From NCBI GenBank assembly GCA_964563495.1, contig CAZLYK010000051.1, positions 1 through 33,828 of the forward strand: 33,828 bases of DNA. Reading direction: 5' to 3'. This document shows, piece by piece, positions 24,339 through 33,828 of this stretch. The stretch is from CAZLYK01 sp964563495 (GTDB taxonomy: Bacteria > Acidobacteriota > Blastocatellia > RBC074). Position numbers and translations under genes: made by a program. The first letter of the stretch is position 1. Each line of letters opens with the position of its first letter. The notes beneath the pieces were generated by a model that saw only the letters and a list, made by a program, of their open reading frames with translations, had not been told where the DNA came from and did not search any database.

Positions 24339-24750
24339 AGAGGCGGTAGAGCATGAGATAGACCACGACGCCGGTGACCGAGACATAGAGCCAGGCCGGC
24401 AAAGTCCAGCGGGCGATCTTTTTGTGCCGGTCAAACCGTCTTTTGAATGCGCGGATGAAAGTGATAAAGATCATCGGCACGATCACGGCAGCCAGGACCG
24501 TATGGCTGATCAGAATAACGAAATAGACGGCGCGCATGACCCCATGGCCGGCGAATCTGGTCGAGCCGTGATGGTAGTGATAGAAGAGATATGAGATCAG
24601 AAACAGCGTCGACGTGATAAAAGCGCTGATCATGCAGGCGCGATGCGCGTTGATCTTCTTTTGACGGATGAAGCCGTAACCAATCGTCAAGAAAATAGCG
24701 CTGATGCTGTTCAAGACTGCGTTGAGAGCCGGAAGATCGGTGATGGCCAT
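24337..24750 (-). CDS. DUF420-family membrane protein
   Basis: A 137-residue protein with four membrane helices: A-V-L-N-S-I-S-A-I-F-L-T-I-G-Y-G-F, then A-F-I-T-S-T-L-F-L-I-S-Y-L, then Y-F-V-I-L-I-S-H-T-V-L-A-A-V-I-V-P, and A-W-L-Y-V-S-V-T-G-V-V-V-Y at the end. Histidine residues in H-R-A-C-M and Y-H-Y-H-H, and L-I-S-H-T-V-L, fit the DUF420 family (related to CtaM/YozB, which in Firmicutes helps mature aa3 oxidase). It starts three bases after the cytochrome oxidase subunit III stop, consistent with a role in oxidase assembly, which is inference. Confidence 0.85.
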   Translation of the reverse strand: MAITDLPALNAVLNSISAIFLTIGYGFIRQKKINAHRACMISAFITSTLFLISYLFYHYHHGSTRFAGHGVMRAVYFVILISHTVLAAVIVPMIFITFIRAFKRRFDRHKKIARWTLPAWLYVSVTGVVVYLMLYRL

Positions 24751-24753
24751 AGA

Positions 24754-25341
24754 TTACCAGAAGAATAGCAGGACCAATAAATAAATCCACAAGAGATCAA
24801 GAAAATGCCAGTACAGCGCCGTCGCATCAACCGTAACCCGGCGGCGTAAAATTGTCCAATTCTCTCGCGCCCGCAAGCGAACATAGGTCAGGGCGACCAG
24901 CCCGCCGATCAAGTGCACCCCGTGCAGCCCGGTAAACATATAGGCATAACTACTGTGAAAGTTTTTACTGAGATAGAAGCCGCTCGCCACCAATTGTCGC
25001 CAGGCCGCCAATTGGGCCGCGAGAAAACCGAGGCCCAATACCAGTGTCGCGGTCACCCAGATTTTGAAGCTCGGTTCCTGCCTCAGCCGTAGGGCCTTCC
25101 GCGCGAGCTCGACCGTCGCGCTGCTCGCGACGATCAAGCCGGTGCTCAGCCATAACACCTGCGGCATCACAATCGGGTGTGTCTTCGCCCGGTTGAAGAT
25201 GTATGCGCCGGTCAACGCCAGGAAGAGCATGGTCACGCTGGCGATGGTCAGCCAGGCTCCTATCCGATATCCCTCGGGCGGCGTGCGCTCAGGCTCGGGA
25301 TTCAAACGTATCTTGTTCCTCGGAGATCCCTGGGTACGCAT
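24754..25341 (-). CDS. Cytochrome c oxidase subunit III
   Basis: A 195-residue heme-copper oxidase subunit III. Five membrane helices are visible. The family signatures are F-H-S-S-Y-A-Y-M-F-T-G-L-H-G-V-H (about 127-142) and the final Y-W-H-F-L-D-L-L-W-I-Y. This length is the short form without the first two helices. The ATG at 25341 follows the cupredoxin-like stop by two bases; a TTG two codons earlier overlaps that stop and is an alternative. Subunits I and II are not in the window. The first codons resemble one arm of the palindrome seen at 10116-10144. Confidence 0.9.
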   Translation of the reverse strand: MRTQGSPRNKIRLNPEPERTPPEGYRIGAWLTIASVTMLFLALTGAYIFNRAKTHPIVMPQVLWLSTGLIVASSATVELARKALRLRQEPSFKIWVTATLVLGLGFLAAQLAAWRQLVASGFYLSKNFHSSYAYMFTGLHGVHLIGGLVALTYVRLRARENWTILRRRVTVDATALYWHFLDLLWIYLLVLLFFW

Positions 25342-25343
25342 GC

Positions 25344-26150
25344 TCAAGGTAAGACGATCGCCGGCTGTCTCCTGAGCGATCCGGCCCGGTAAACCGTCGC
25401 GGAGTCGAAGCTGAATTCAACCCTGGTTTCGGCTTTTTCACTGACCCTGACCTTGATCGTTTTCGCGCCAAACTTTTCGTGCCAGGCCTCGACCTCGTAT
25501 TCACCGGGAGGCAGACCCCTGATCACGAACGAGCCGTCGGCGCCGCTGACCGCGAAAAAGGGATGCTCCAAAACACCGAGCCACGCCATCATCCAGGGGT
25601 GGATGTTGCATTTGACCGGGATCAGAACCTCTGCTTTGGTGAACCTGCGAGTAATCGGCCCCTGCCCCGCCATCTGCGACTGGTTCCATTCCTTATTAAT
25701 CTTTGGAGTCGGATGAATATTATGACCAGTCGGATCAGAATTGGTGATCTTGAGGACCTGACCGGTCTGCAGTCCGAGGACGCGCGGGGCGAATTGACAG
25801 CCTTTCTGATCGAGCGAGGCTTCGGTCGAGGGCGTCTCGAAAGCAGCTTTCGGCAACCCGCTCTTGATGTGGACAAAGACGTTCTGCAATTTTCCGTTAC
25901 TGGCGAGCAGGTCATCGAGATAAGACTCGCCCATCTTCTCGCAAACCGGGTCCTGGCTCATCTCGATCTTACCCGGCGGCGGAACGGCTCCGTTGAAAGA
26001 GATCGTTCCGGCGATGCTGCCCTCATTGCCCGTGGGTTTCCATAACGGGCCGGCCGGCGGCGCCTGATCCTCCTTTTGACCGCAGCTCGGACTGACGGCA
26101 ATCAACGAGAAAATAGACAGGGTTAACAGGATTTTAACAGGATTAAACAT
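25344..26150 (-). CDS. Exported cupredoxin-like protein with carboxypeptidase-regulatory-like C-terminal domain
   Basis: A 268-residue protein. The signal-peptide core (N-P-V-K-I-L-L-T-L-S-I-F, residues 3-14) is encoded by a dispersed repeat arm. A weak lipobox-like V-S-P-S-C ends at Cys23. Residues 45-197 form a cupredoxin-like domain: G-H-N-I-H (142-146) and C-N-I-H-P-W-M (181-187), with the C-x-x-H-P-x-M spacing of amicyanin, so a type-1 copper site (His143 or His146, Cys181, His184, Met187) is likely. Residues 200-250 form a beta sandwich (G-S-F-V-I-R-G-L-P-P-G-E-Y-E-V). The ATG sits in the loop of a long inverted repeat; an alternative ATG at 26222, five bases after the receptor stop, would add 24 residues. 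It may donate electrons to the adjacent oxidase; this is inference. Confidence 0.8.
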   Translation of the reverse strand: MFNPVKILLTLSIFSLIAVSPSCGQKEDQAPPAGPLWKPTGNEGSIAGTISFNGAVPPPGKIEMSQDPVCEKMGESYLDDLLASNGKLQNVFVHIKSGLPKAAFETPSTEASLDQKGCQFAPRVLGLQTGQVLKITNSDPTGHNIHPTPKINKEWNQSQMAGQGPITRRFTKAEVLIPVKCNIHPWMMAWLGVLEHPFFAVSGADGSFVIRGLPPGEYEVEAWHEKFGAKTIKVRVSEKAETRVEFSFDSATVYRAGSLRRQPAIVLP

Positions 26151-26189
26151 CCCGTTTAATCCTGCTGAAATCCGGTTAACCCTGTCTAT
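26113..26189. repeat. Inverted repeat of the AATAGACAGGATT family with a coding arm (E8)
   Basis: Arms 26113-26148 and 26154-26189 are reverse complements at 33 of 36 positions around a 5-bp loop. The loop holds the ATG of the cupredoxin-like gene (minus strand, 26150-26148), and the left arm on the plus strand encodes its signal-peptide core. AGGA in the right arm, nine bases before the ATG on the minus strand, may be its ribosome site. Confidence 0.88.
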
Positions 26190-26227
26190 ATTCTTCCTGG
26201 TTGTCTCACGCGTTCGGATCATGCGAA

Positions 26228-29482
<3,255 letters not shown>

Positions 29483-29631
29483 GGAAATTCTCCTTAGCTG
29501 ATACTCAAGTTCTTTTTTATTGACAGAACCGCCCGGATTCGACCGGTCGGGGCACAGCTCTGTTTATTTATTGATGTATTGATAAATCTTATAAGACTAA
29601 AAACGAAGAAAGGCAACCGGCGGGAAAAAGG

Positions 29632-29648
29632 AATGGACGGGATTAACT
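29632..29648. repeat. AATAGACAGGATT-family remnant at the carA stop (E9)
   Basis: AATGGACGGGATTAAC is one diverged unit of the family. It supplies the TAA stop of carA (minus strand, 29645-29643). No partner arm is seen. The rest of the gap between the receptor gene and carA (29483-29631) is AT-rich, with no gene or clear promoter found. Confidence 0.5.
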
Positions 29649-30836
29649 TCTACCCTGGACAACGCTCTTCATGCCCCGGCGATTGTCGCGCATGAGCTGG
29701 ATAAAATCCTCAAACAGATAGGTCGCATCGTGCGGCCCCGGCCCGGCTTCGGGATGATATTGGACGGAAAGAGCCGGCGAGGTCTTGTGACGCAACCCCT
29801 CGAGTGTGCCGTCATTGAGGTTGAAATGCGTCAATTCGATCTCTCCCTGGTTGAGGCTGTTGGGGTCGACCGCAAACCCGTGGTTGTGGGAGGTGATCTC
29901 AATCCTGCTCGTCCGCAGATTTTTGACCGGCTGATTTCCGCCGCGGTGACCGAATTTGAGCTTATATGTCTTTCCGCCAAAAGCCAGGCTGAGCAACTGA
30001 TGGCCCAGGCAGATGCCGAAGATCGGGAGATGACCGATCAGCTTTTTGATCTGATCGACGATTTCAGGCGTCGCCGCAGGGTCACCCGGCCCGTTTGAGA
30101 GGAAGACCCCGTCCGGCGACAGTGCGCGCACCTCCTCGGCCGTCGTCCGGGCCGGAACCACCGTGACTTGACAGCCAAACTCCGCCAGGTAGCGCAAAAT
30201 GTAGTACTTGATCCCGAAATCGTAAGCCACCACACGAAAGGGAGCTTCGCCCGGCTGGAGAGCCGACTGGAACCGATCGTGCACGACAGCTACCGGATCG
30301 AGCGTCTTCCACTCGTCCTTGACGTTCGACCATTCATAGCGCTCCTCGCACGTCACCTCGTCGACCAGGTTCCGGCCGAGCATCTGTGGCGCATTCCTCG
30401 CCTTCTCAACCAGGCTGGCTTGATTCAGATCGATGGATGAGAGGCAGGCCCGCATCGCCCCTTTCTCGCGGATATGACGCACCAGGGCGCGCGTGTCGAT
30501 CTCTGAAATGCCGACGATGCCGTGGCGCTTGAGATATTCATCGAGTGTCGTCTCGGCCCGCCAGTTGGAGCTGACCTCGGAAAATTCGCGGACGACAAAC
30601 CCCTCGACAAACGGGCGCCTGGATTCGAGGTCCTCGGAATTCGCACCGTAATTGCCGATCAGCGGATAGGTCATGGTCACAATCTGACCGGCATATGATG
30701 GGTCAGTCAAAACCTCCTGATACCCGATCATTGAAGTGTTGAAAACGACTTCGCCAAAGCGCTCGCCGCCAGCGCCCCAGGCGCGCCCGCGAAAGATGCG
30801 GCCATCTTCGAGCGCCAGTATTGCTTCTTTGATCAT
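29643..30836 (-). CDS. carA: Carbamoyl-phosphate synthase small (glutaminase) subunit
   Basis: A 397-residue subunit that hydrolyses glutamine and passes ammonia to CarB for carbamoyl phosphate, feeding pyrimidines and arginine. The N-terminal domain (G-R-I-F-R-G near 12-17; F-N-T-S-M-I-G-Y-Q-E, 32-41) is followed by a class I glutamine amidotransferase domain: S-N-G-P-G-D-P (247-253), nucleophile Cys276 in G-I-C-L-G-H-Q, His361 and Glu363 in Y-H-P-E-A-G-P-G-P. All catalytic residues are present. CarB is not in the window. The ATG is preceded by a family repeat whose AGGAT may be the ribosome site, and its stop lies in another remnant. Confidence 0.96.
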   Translation of the reverse strand: MIKEAILALEDGRIFRGRAWGAGGERFGEVVFNTSMIGYQEVLTDPSYAGQIVTMTYPLIGNYGANSEDLESRRPFVEGFVVREFSEVSSNWRAETTLDEYLKRHGIVGISEIDTRALVRHIREKGAMRACLSSIDLNQASLVEKARNAPQMLGRNLVDEVTCEERYEWSNVKDEWKTLDPVAVVHDRFQSALQPGEAPFRVVAYDFGIKYYILRYLAEFGCQVTVVPARTTAEEVRALSPDGVFLSNGPGDPAATPEIVDQIKKLIGHLPIFGICLGHQLLSLAFGGKTYKLKFGHRGGNQPVKNLRTSRIEITSHNHGFAVDPNSLNQGEIELTHFNLNDGTLEGLRHKTSPALSVQYHPEAGPGPHDATYLFEDFIQLMRDNRRGMKSVVQGRS

Positions 30837-30838
30837 TT

Positions 30839-30892
30839 TTTATCCTGTCAATCCTGAAAAAATCCGGTTGATCCCGTTGATTCCCGCCTGAA
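30839..30892. repeat. AATAGACAGGATT-family half element upstream of carA (E10)
   Basis: The plus strand reads ATCCTGTCAATCCTG, then ATCCGGTTGATCCCGTTG, one arm of the family with no partner. On the minus strand it ends CAGGATAAAAA immediately before the carA ATG, so AGGA in the repeat sits at a workable Shine-Dalgarno distance. Confidence 0.65.
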
Positions 30893-30931
30893 AGATTTAT
30901 GCGATTCGGCGGCTTTAGTCAATCCGCAACC

Positions 30932-32206
30932 TCATTGTCTTTCTCTCAGGAAGTTCTGCGCCAGATGGAGCCATTGCCGCTCGGTCCGATATTTGTAAGC
31001 CGGAGCGGTCTTGACCGAGTCGATGCAACCCTGCATCTCTTCAATCGCTTCTCCAGTTCGGCCGAGGCTAGCCAGGGTCATCCCGCGCCAGTAATGCCCC
31101 TGGGCGTCTGAAGGCCGCTGTTTGAGGAACCGATCCATCATCTCGAGGGCATCCCGGTATTGTTTCGCCTGATAGTAGACGAGCGCCGTCTCACGCCAGA
31201 TCTCGTGATGGCTGTGCGCCGGATCCTGCTGGACTACCTTTTCAAAATGGGTGATCGCCTCATTCGGCCTTCCCTGCTCTCTCGCTATTCGCCCCAGTTG
31301 ATAATGTGCATCGGTTTCACGAGGATCGATCTCAATCGCCCGTTGAAACGACCCGATCGCCGCGTCCAGTTCTCCACGCTGTTGATAAAGCAGCCCGAGA
31401 TTGTAATGAGCTGATGCATCGGCCGGATTGAGCGTCGCCGTTTCAAGATTATGCTTGAACGACTGCCGCGCACGCGACAATTTCAAGAAATCGTCGATCC
31501 GATCGCGCAATAAAAAGAGGAGGAGGAGCATGAGAAACGGCGAAGCGCAAATGATCGTCGCGGCCTGCAACAAGAAAGGCATGCCGAGCAGTGAGAGGAA
31601 CGAAATCAGCGTCGCGCCGGCCGCCGCAGCCCAACTGATGTGGAAGATCGTGCCGACCGCCATGGTCATCAAAGCCGCGAAGACCGGCAGCGGAATTACC
31701 ACCAGCATGACAAAATATCCGATCACCGCCACGCTCGCCAGCCTCGAACTCTGCCAGCTGATCACCATGGCCGGCAACAAAGTCACGAGGAGTGAGATGG
31801 TCAGCGCGGAGAGCGTGCAGGAGACGGTCGAGGCGTACTCTTCCCGGATGACCAGGGAAAAGCTCGCCCGCCGCTCAAACAGGTTGGCGACCAAAATCGT
31901 GAACGGGACATAGATCACCGCGACGAAAAGCACGATCATGGCCGAGGCCATGGCGGCGCGGGAGATCTGCCCGAACCAGACCTCGATCACTCCGACGGGC
32001 ATGACGAGCGCCGACCGCGCGACCGGCCTCAGACGCCCACCCCCCTGTGCATATTCGATCAAGGTCGGAGCAATCAGCGCGTAAATAAGCATGGTCAACC
32101 ATGCCACACCGAGGGCGAAACCGACCGGCGCACGGTCTCTCAATTTTCTCATCGCCGTCAGCGGCTGCCACAATAGCCCGAACAAAAGACGAAGATTGCT
32201 CAACAT
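30932..32206 (-). CDS. Membrane protein with Yip1-like N-terminal domain and C-terminal TPR repeats
   Basis: About 424 residues from the chosen ATG; in-frame starts at 32245 and 32254 are alternatives, none with a clear ribosome site. The N-terminal 260 residues hold about six membrane helices (G-F-A-L-G-V-A-W-L-T-M-L-I-Y-A-L-I; A-S-A-M-I-V-L-F-V-A-V-I-Y-V; L-L-L-L-F-L-L near the end), resembling the Yip1 family. The C-terminal part has canonical TPRs, such as A-S-A-H-Y-N-L-G-L-L-Y-Q-Q-R-G-E-L-D-A-A and T-D-A-H-Y-Q-L-G-R-I-A. The topology suggests a TPR domain facing the cytoplasm on a membrane anchor. Function unknown. It lies between lepB and carA. Confidence 0.8.
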   Translation of the reverse strand: MLSNLRLLFGLLWQPLTAMRKLRDRAPVGFALGVAWLTMLIYALIAPTLIEYAQGGGRLRPVARSALVMPVGVIEVWFGQISRAAMASAMIVLFVAVIYVPFTILVANLFERRASFSLVIREEYASTVSCTLSALTISLLVTLLPAMVISWQSSRLASVAVIGYFVMLVVIPLPVFAALMTMAVGTIFHISWAAAAGATLISFLSLLGMPFLLQAATIICASPFLMLLLLFLLRDRIDDFLKLSRARQSFKHNLETATLNPADASAHYNLGLLYQQRGELDAAIGSFQRAIEIDPRETDAHYQLGRIAREQGRPNEAITHFEKVVQQDPAHSHHEIWRETALVYYQAKQYRDALEMMDRFLKQRPSDAQGHYWRGMTLASLGRTGEAIEEMQGCIDSVKTAPAYKYRTERQWLHLAQNFLRERQ

Positions 32207-32359
32207 AGAAGATCGGCCATCATTTCCGCGGCCCAATGGCCTCATGATAAACAATCGGCGAAGATACGAGAAAGCGCGGACAGCTTACGGCTTCCGCGCT
32301 CTCAAACTCGCTCGAATTCTGGATCGATTCCCGCTTGATCTCTCGTTCTCTCCCGGTGC

Positions 32360-33010
32360 TCAGTAGATCTTACCGACCCGCTCAAACGGCATAAACGGAT
32401 AGTAGCGGAAGATCGCCTTACCGTATATGTATTTCTCCGGGACCAACCCCCAACTGCGGCTGTCGCTGCTGTTGTTGCGGTTGTCACCCATGACAAAGTA
32501 GTGATGGGGAGCGATATCGATCGGCGTCGGCGTCGAATCGTGGGAGAGATAGCTGGAATCGAGATAGCCTTCGTTGACCTCTTGACCATTGATCAAGAGC
32601 TTGCCCTCCTGAACCTCGACCCTCTCACCAGGCAGCCCGACGACTCGTTTGATGTATGACTTCGACGGGTCGTTCGGGTAGAGCAGAACCACGATATCAC
32701 CGCGCTTGATCGGCTCTCTATCGCCCAACCATTCGCGCAAAGGATAGATGAACTTGTTGACAAAGATCCGATCCTGATTGTGCAGCTTGGGCATCATACT
32801 CTCCCCTTCCACACGGACAGGCTGGATGACAAAGACGACAATCAGGATCGCGATCACACCGGCGAAAATAATGTCACGCAAAAGCGACCGCATTTCGCCC
32901 CACAATCCGCCCGATCTGTCGTCGACGCCTTTCAATGATGAAAGGTCGTCGATTACTCTGATGTCGTTGTCATCATCCGGCGAAATGCCGAAGTATTTCT
33001 CTTTTCTCAT
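32360..33010 (-). CDS. lepB: Signal peptidase I
   Basis: A 216-residue inner-membrane peptidase that removes signal peptides from exported proteins. A single membrane helix lies at about 46-63. The catalytic Ser71 is in G-E-S-M-M-P; Lys121 is in Y-I-K-R-V-V-G-L-P-G-E; the box E motif is G-D-N-R-N-N-S-S-D-S-R-S-W-G (175-188). An acidic cytoplasmic head (P-D-D-D-N-D) precedes the helix. The ATG at 33010 is chosen over an upstream TTG at 33079; its ribosome site is weak, so the N-terminus is not certain. Confidence 0.93.
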   Translation of the reverse strand: MRKEKYFGISPDDDNDIRVIDDLSSLKGVDDRSGGLWGEMRSLLRDIIFAGVIAILIVVFVIQPVRVEGESMMPKLHNQDRIFVNKFIYPLREWLGDREPIKRGDIVVLLYPNDPSKSYIKRVVGLPGERVEVQEGKLLINGQEVNEGYLDSSYLSHDSTPTPIDIAPHHYFVMGDNRNNSSDSRSWGLVPEKYIYGKAIFRYYPFMPFERVGKIY

Positions 33011-33197
33011 ATCCTTCTCAAACCCAATCTCAAACTTAATCACGAATCCCAGGGCCGATCCGGCGAGCCGACACTCCAACTGCTCGTGGATCTAATCTCG
33101 CAAAAACCGGCCGCGCGAAAAGATATTATGCGGAAAGCCCCTTGTCAATTCACCGGTCATTCGCGCGCTTCCGGCCCCTCGCCGGCCACGCTGCCAA

Positions 33198-33479
33198 TCA
33201 GTGGCTGATCGTCCCCTCAAGCGAGGTATCGATCTCAGCCTGCACCCCCTTACCGAACAAAAATGACTCCATATTTTGTATCAAAAATTGTTGGTGCTCG
33301 GGGTTGATTGTGCTCAATCCATAATGGTTGATCAACTGGTTTTGAGTCGCCACCCAGGCCTTCCAGCAGACCTCGCAGATCTGCTCCTCGATCTTTTTCC
33401 CCAATCCCCCGCCAAATGGCGCCTTCCCCAATGCCGGCGATTTCTTTTCGCACCTGGCGCATTTGATCGTCTCTGCCAT
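33198..33479 (-). CDS. yggX: YggX/Iron_traffic-family-like protein with two CxxC pairs
   Basis: A 93-residue protein. The layout matches the Fe(2+)-trafficking YggX family: K-C-A-R-C at the start, A-P-F-G-G-G-L-G-K-K-I (20-30), W-x-x-W-V-A-T-Q-N-Q-L-I-N-H-Y (39-53) and an end motif F-L-I-Q-N-M-E-S-F-L-F-G (65-76). YggX helps protect iron-sulfur enzymes from oxidation. Usual YggX has one conserved Cys near residue 7; here Cys7, Cys10, Cys35 and Cys38 form two CxxC pairs that could bind zinc or iron, so the role may differ. The ATG has a strong AGGAGG upstream. Confidence 0.78.
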   Translation of the reverse strand: MAETIKCARCEKKSPALGKAPFGGGLGKKIEEQICEVCWKAWVATQNQLINHYGLSTINPEHQQFLIQNMESFLFGKGVQAEIDTSLEGTISH

Positions 33480-33621
33480 GTCATCCTCCTAAATCATAAT
33501 CCTACCACAATATCTTTCTCAAACCCGACTCTCTCGCCCTCGATTCAAATGGAAGTAACCTATCTTATCATCTTAAATCCTGCTAATTACTCTATAAACA
33601 AAGTTTTTTAGCGTTTCCCCT

Positions 33622-33773
33622 ATGGTCTTTGAAAATTAACTGCAACCACGCATCCTCCTCGGCCACGTAGTGGCCGGGTGATTTTAGACCGGCGTTGATG
33701 GTCTTTGAAAATTAACTGCAACCACGCAGCCTCCGCGGCCACGTAGTGGCCGGATGATTTTAGCCCGGCGTTG
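33622..33773. repeat. 76-bp tandem duplication with internal palindrome
   Basis: Two direct copies, 33622-33697 and 33698-33773, differ at four positions. Each carries a perfect palindrome GGCCACGTAGTGGCC with a GTA core. The second copy runs into two further small palindromes: AACGCC/GGCGTT (33775-33789) and AAGCG/CGCTT (33795-33810). No gene is seen in 33480-33828; an AT-rich stretch (33490-33620) precedes the repeat. The window ends here, so the full array size is unknown. Confidence 0.9.
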
Positions 33774-33828
33774 CAACGCCAATGGCGTTAAGTTAAGCGT
33801 TGATGCGCTTGAAATACTTGAGGTAGCG

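Noticed and set aside
33493..33522. Promoter-like TTGAGA and TATGAT with 18-base spacing on the minus strand before the YggX-like gene
   Set aside because: Transcription would start inside the Shine-Dalgarno sequence, leaving too short a leader for the gene; judged coincidental.
33622..33773. CRISPR-like repeat
   Set aside because: Two adjacent 76-bp copies with no variable spacers between them; the unit and structure do not fit a CRISPR array.

Overview
The window looks like chromosomal DNA of a soil- or water-dwelling Gram-negative bacterium, most likely an acidobacterium of the Blastocatellia type. That placement is inferred from gene content: an Oar-like carboxypeptidase-regulatory/TonB-type outer-membrane protein, a transmembrane Ser/Thr kinase, a very large exported TPR-CHAT protein, abundant exported TPR proteins and many intergenic palindromic repeats. 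A run of exactly 100 N (10234-10333) shows it is a scaffold with one gap of unknown size, probably a metagenome assembly. No rRNA, tRNA, transposase, phage or CRISPR locus was found.

Layout. 1-7978 (+): the 3' part of a penicillin-acylase-family gene, then a kinase with an extracytoplasmic DUF4384-like domain, an exported TPR-CHAT protein (1331 aa) and an exported DUF4384-like protein; the last three may form one envelope signalling/proteolysis module. 8116-10093 (-): an ECHDC3-like crotonase and a glutaryl-CoA dehydrogenase-like enzyme. 10352-11305 (+): an exported PIG-L deacetylase. 11393-14586 (-): a ribbon-helix-helix-like protein, an exported LemA-like protein and an exported TPR protein. 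14712-16424 (+): hflX. 16529-21055 (-): a tight six-gene operon (ABC-2 permease, TPR protein, ABC ATPase, LolA-like carrier, MtnX-like HAD phosphatase, J-domain protein), mostly joined by ATGA overlaps. 21168-22085 (-): psuG. 22221-24317 (+): glgC and plsC. 24337-29482 (-): an Oar-like receptor, a cupredoxin-like exported protein, cytochrome oxidase subunit III and a DUF420 membrane protein. 29643-33479 (-): carA, a membrane-TPR protein, lepB and a YggX-like protein. 33480-33828: no gene; it holds a 76-bp tandem repeat and small palindromes.

The most striking non-genic signal is a dispersed intergenic repeat family whose arms are built on AATAGACAGGATT-like units. About ten copies or remnants are present, several as very long near-perfect inverted repeats (41-42 bp arms, one of them 42/42 identical). 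The copies have been absorbed into gene boundaries. They supply stop codons to several genes, the last 11 residues of HflX, a Shine-Dalgarno-like sequence for carA, and the start codon plus the hydrophobic core of a signal peptide in the cupredoxin gene. One copy has a second, unrelated 25-bp perfect palindrome nested inside it. A separate class of GC-rich hairpins sits directly upstream of Shine-Dalgarno sequences of some minus-strand genes.
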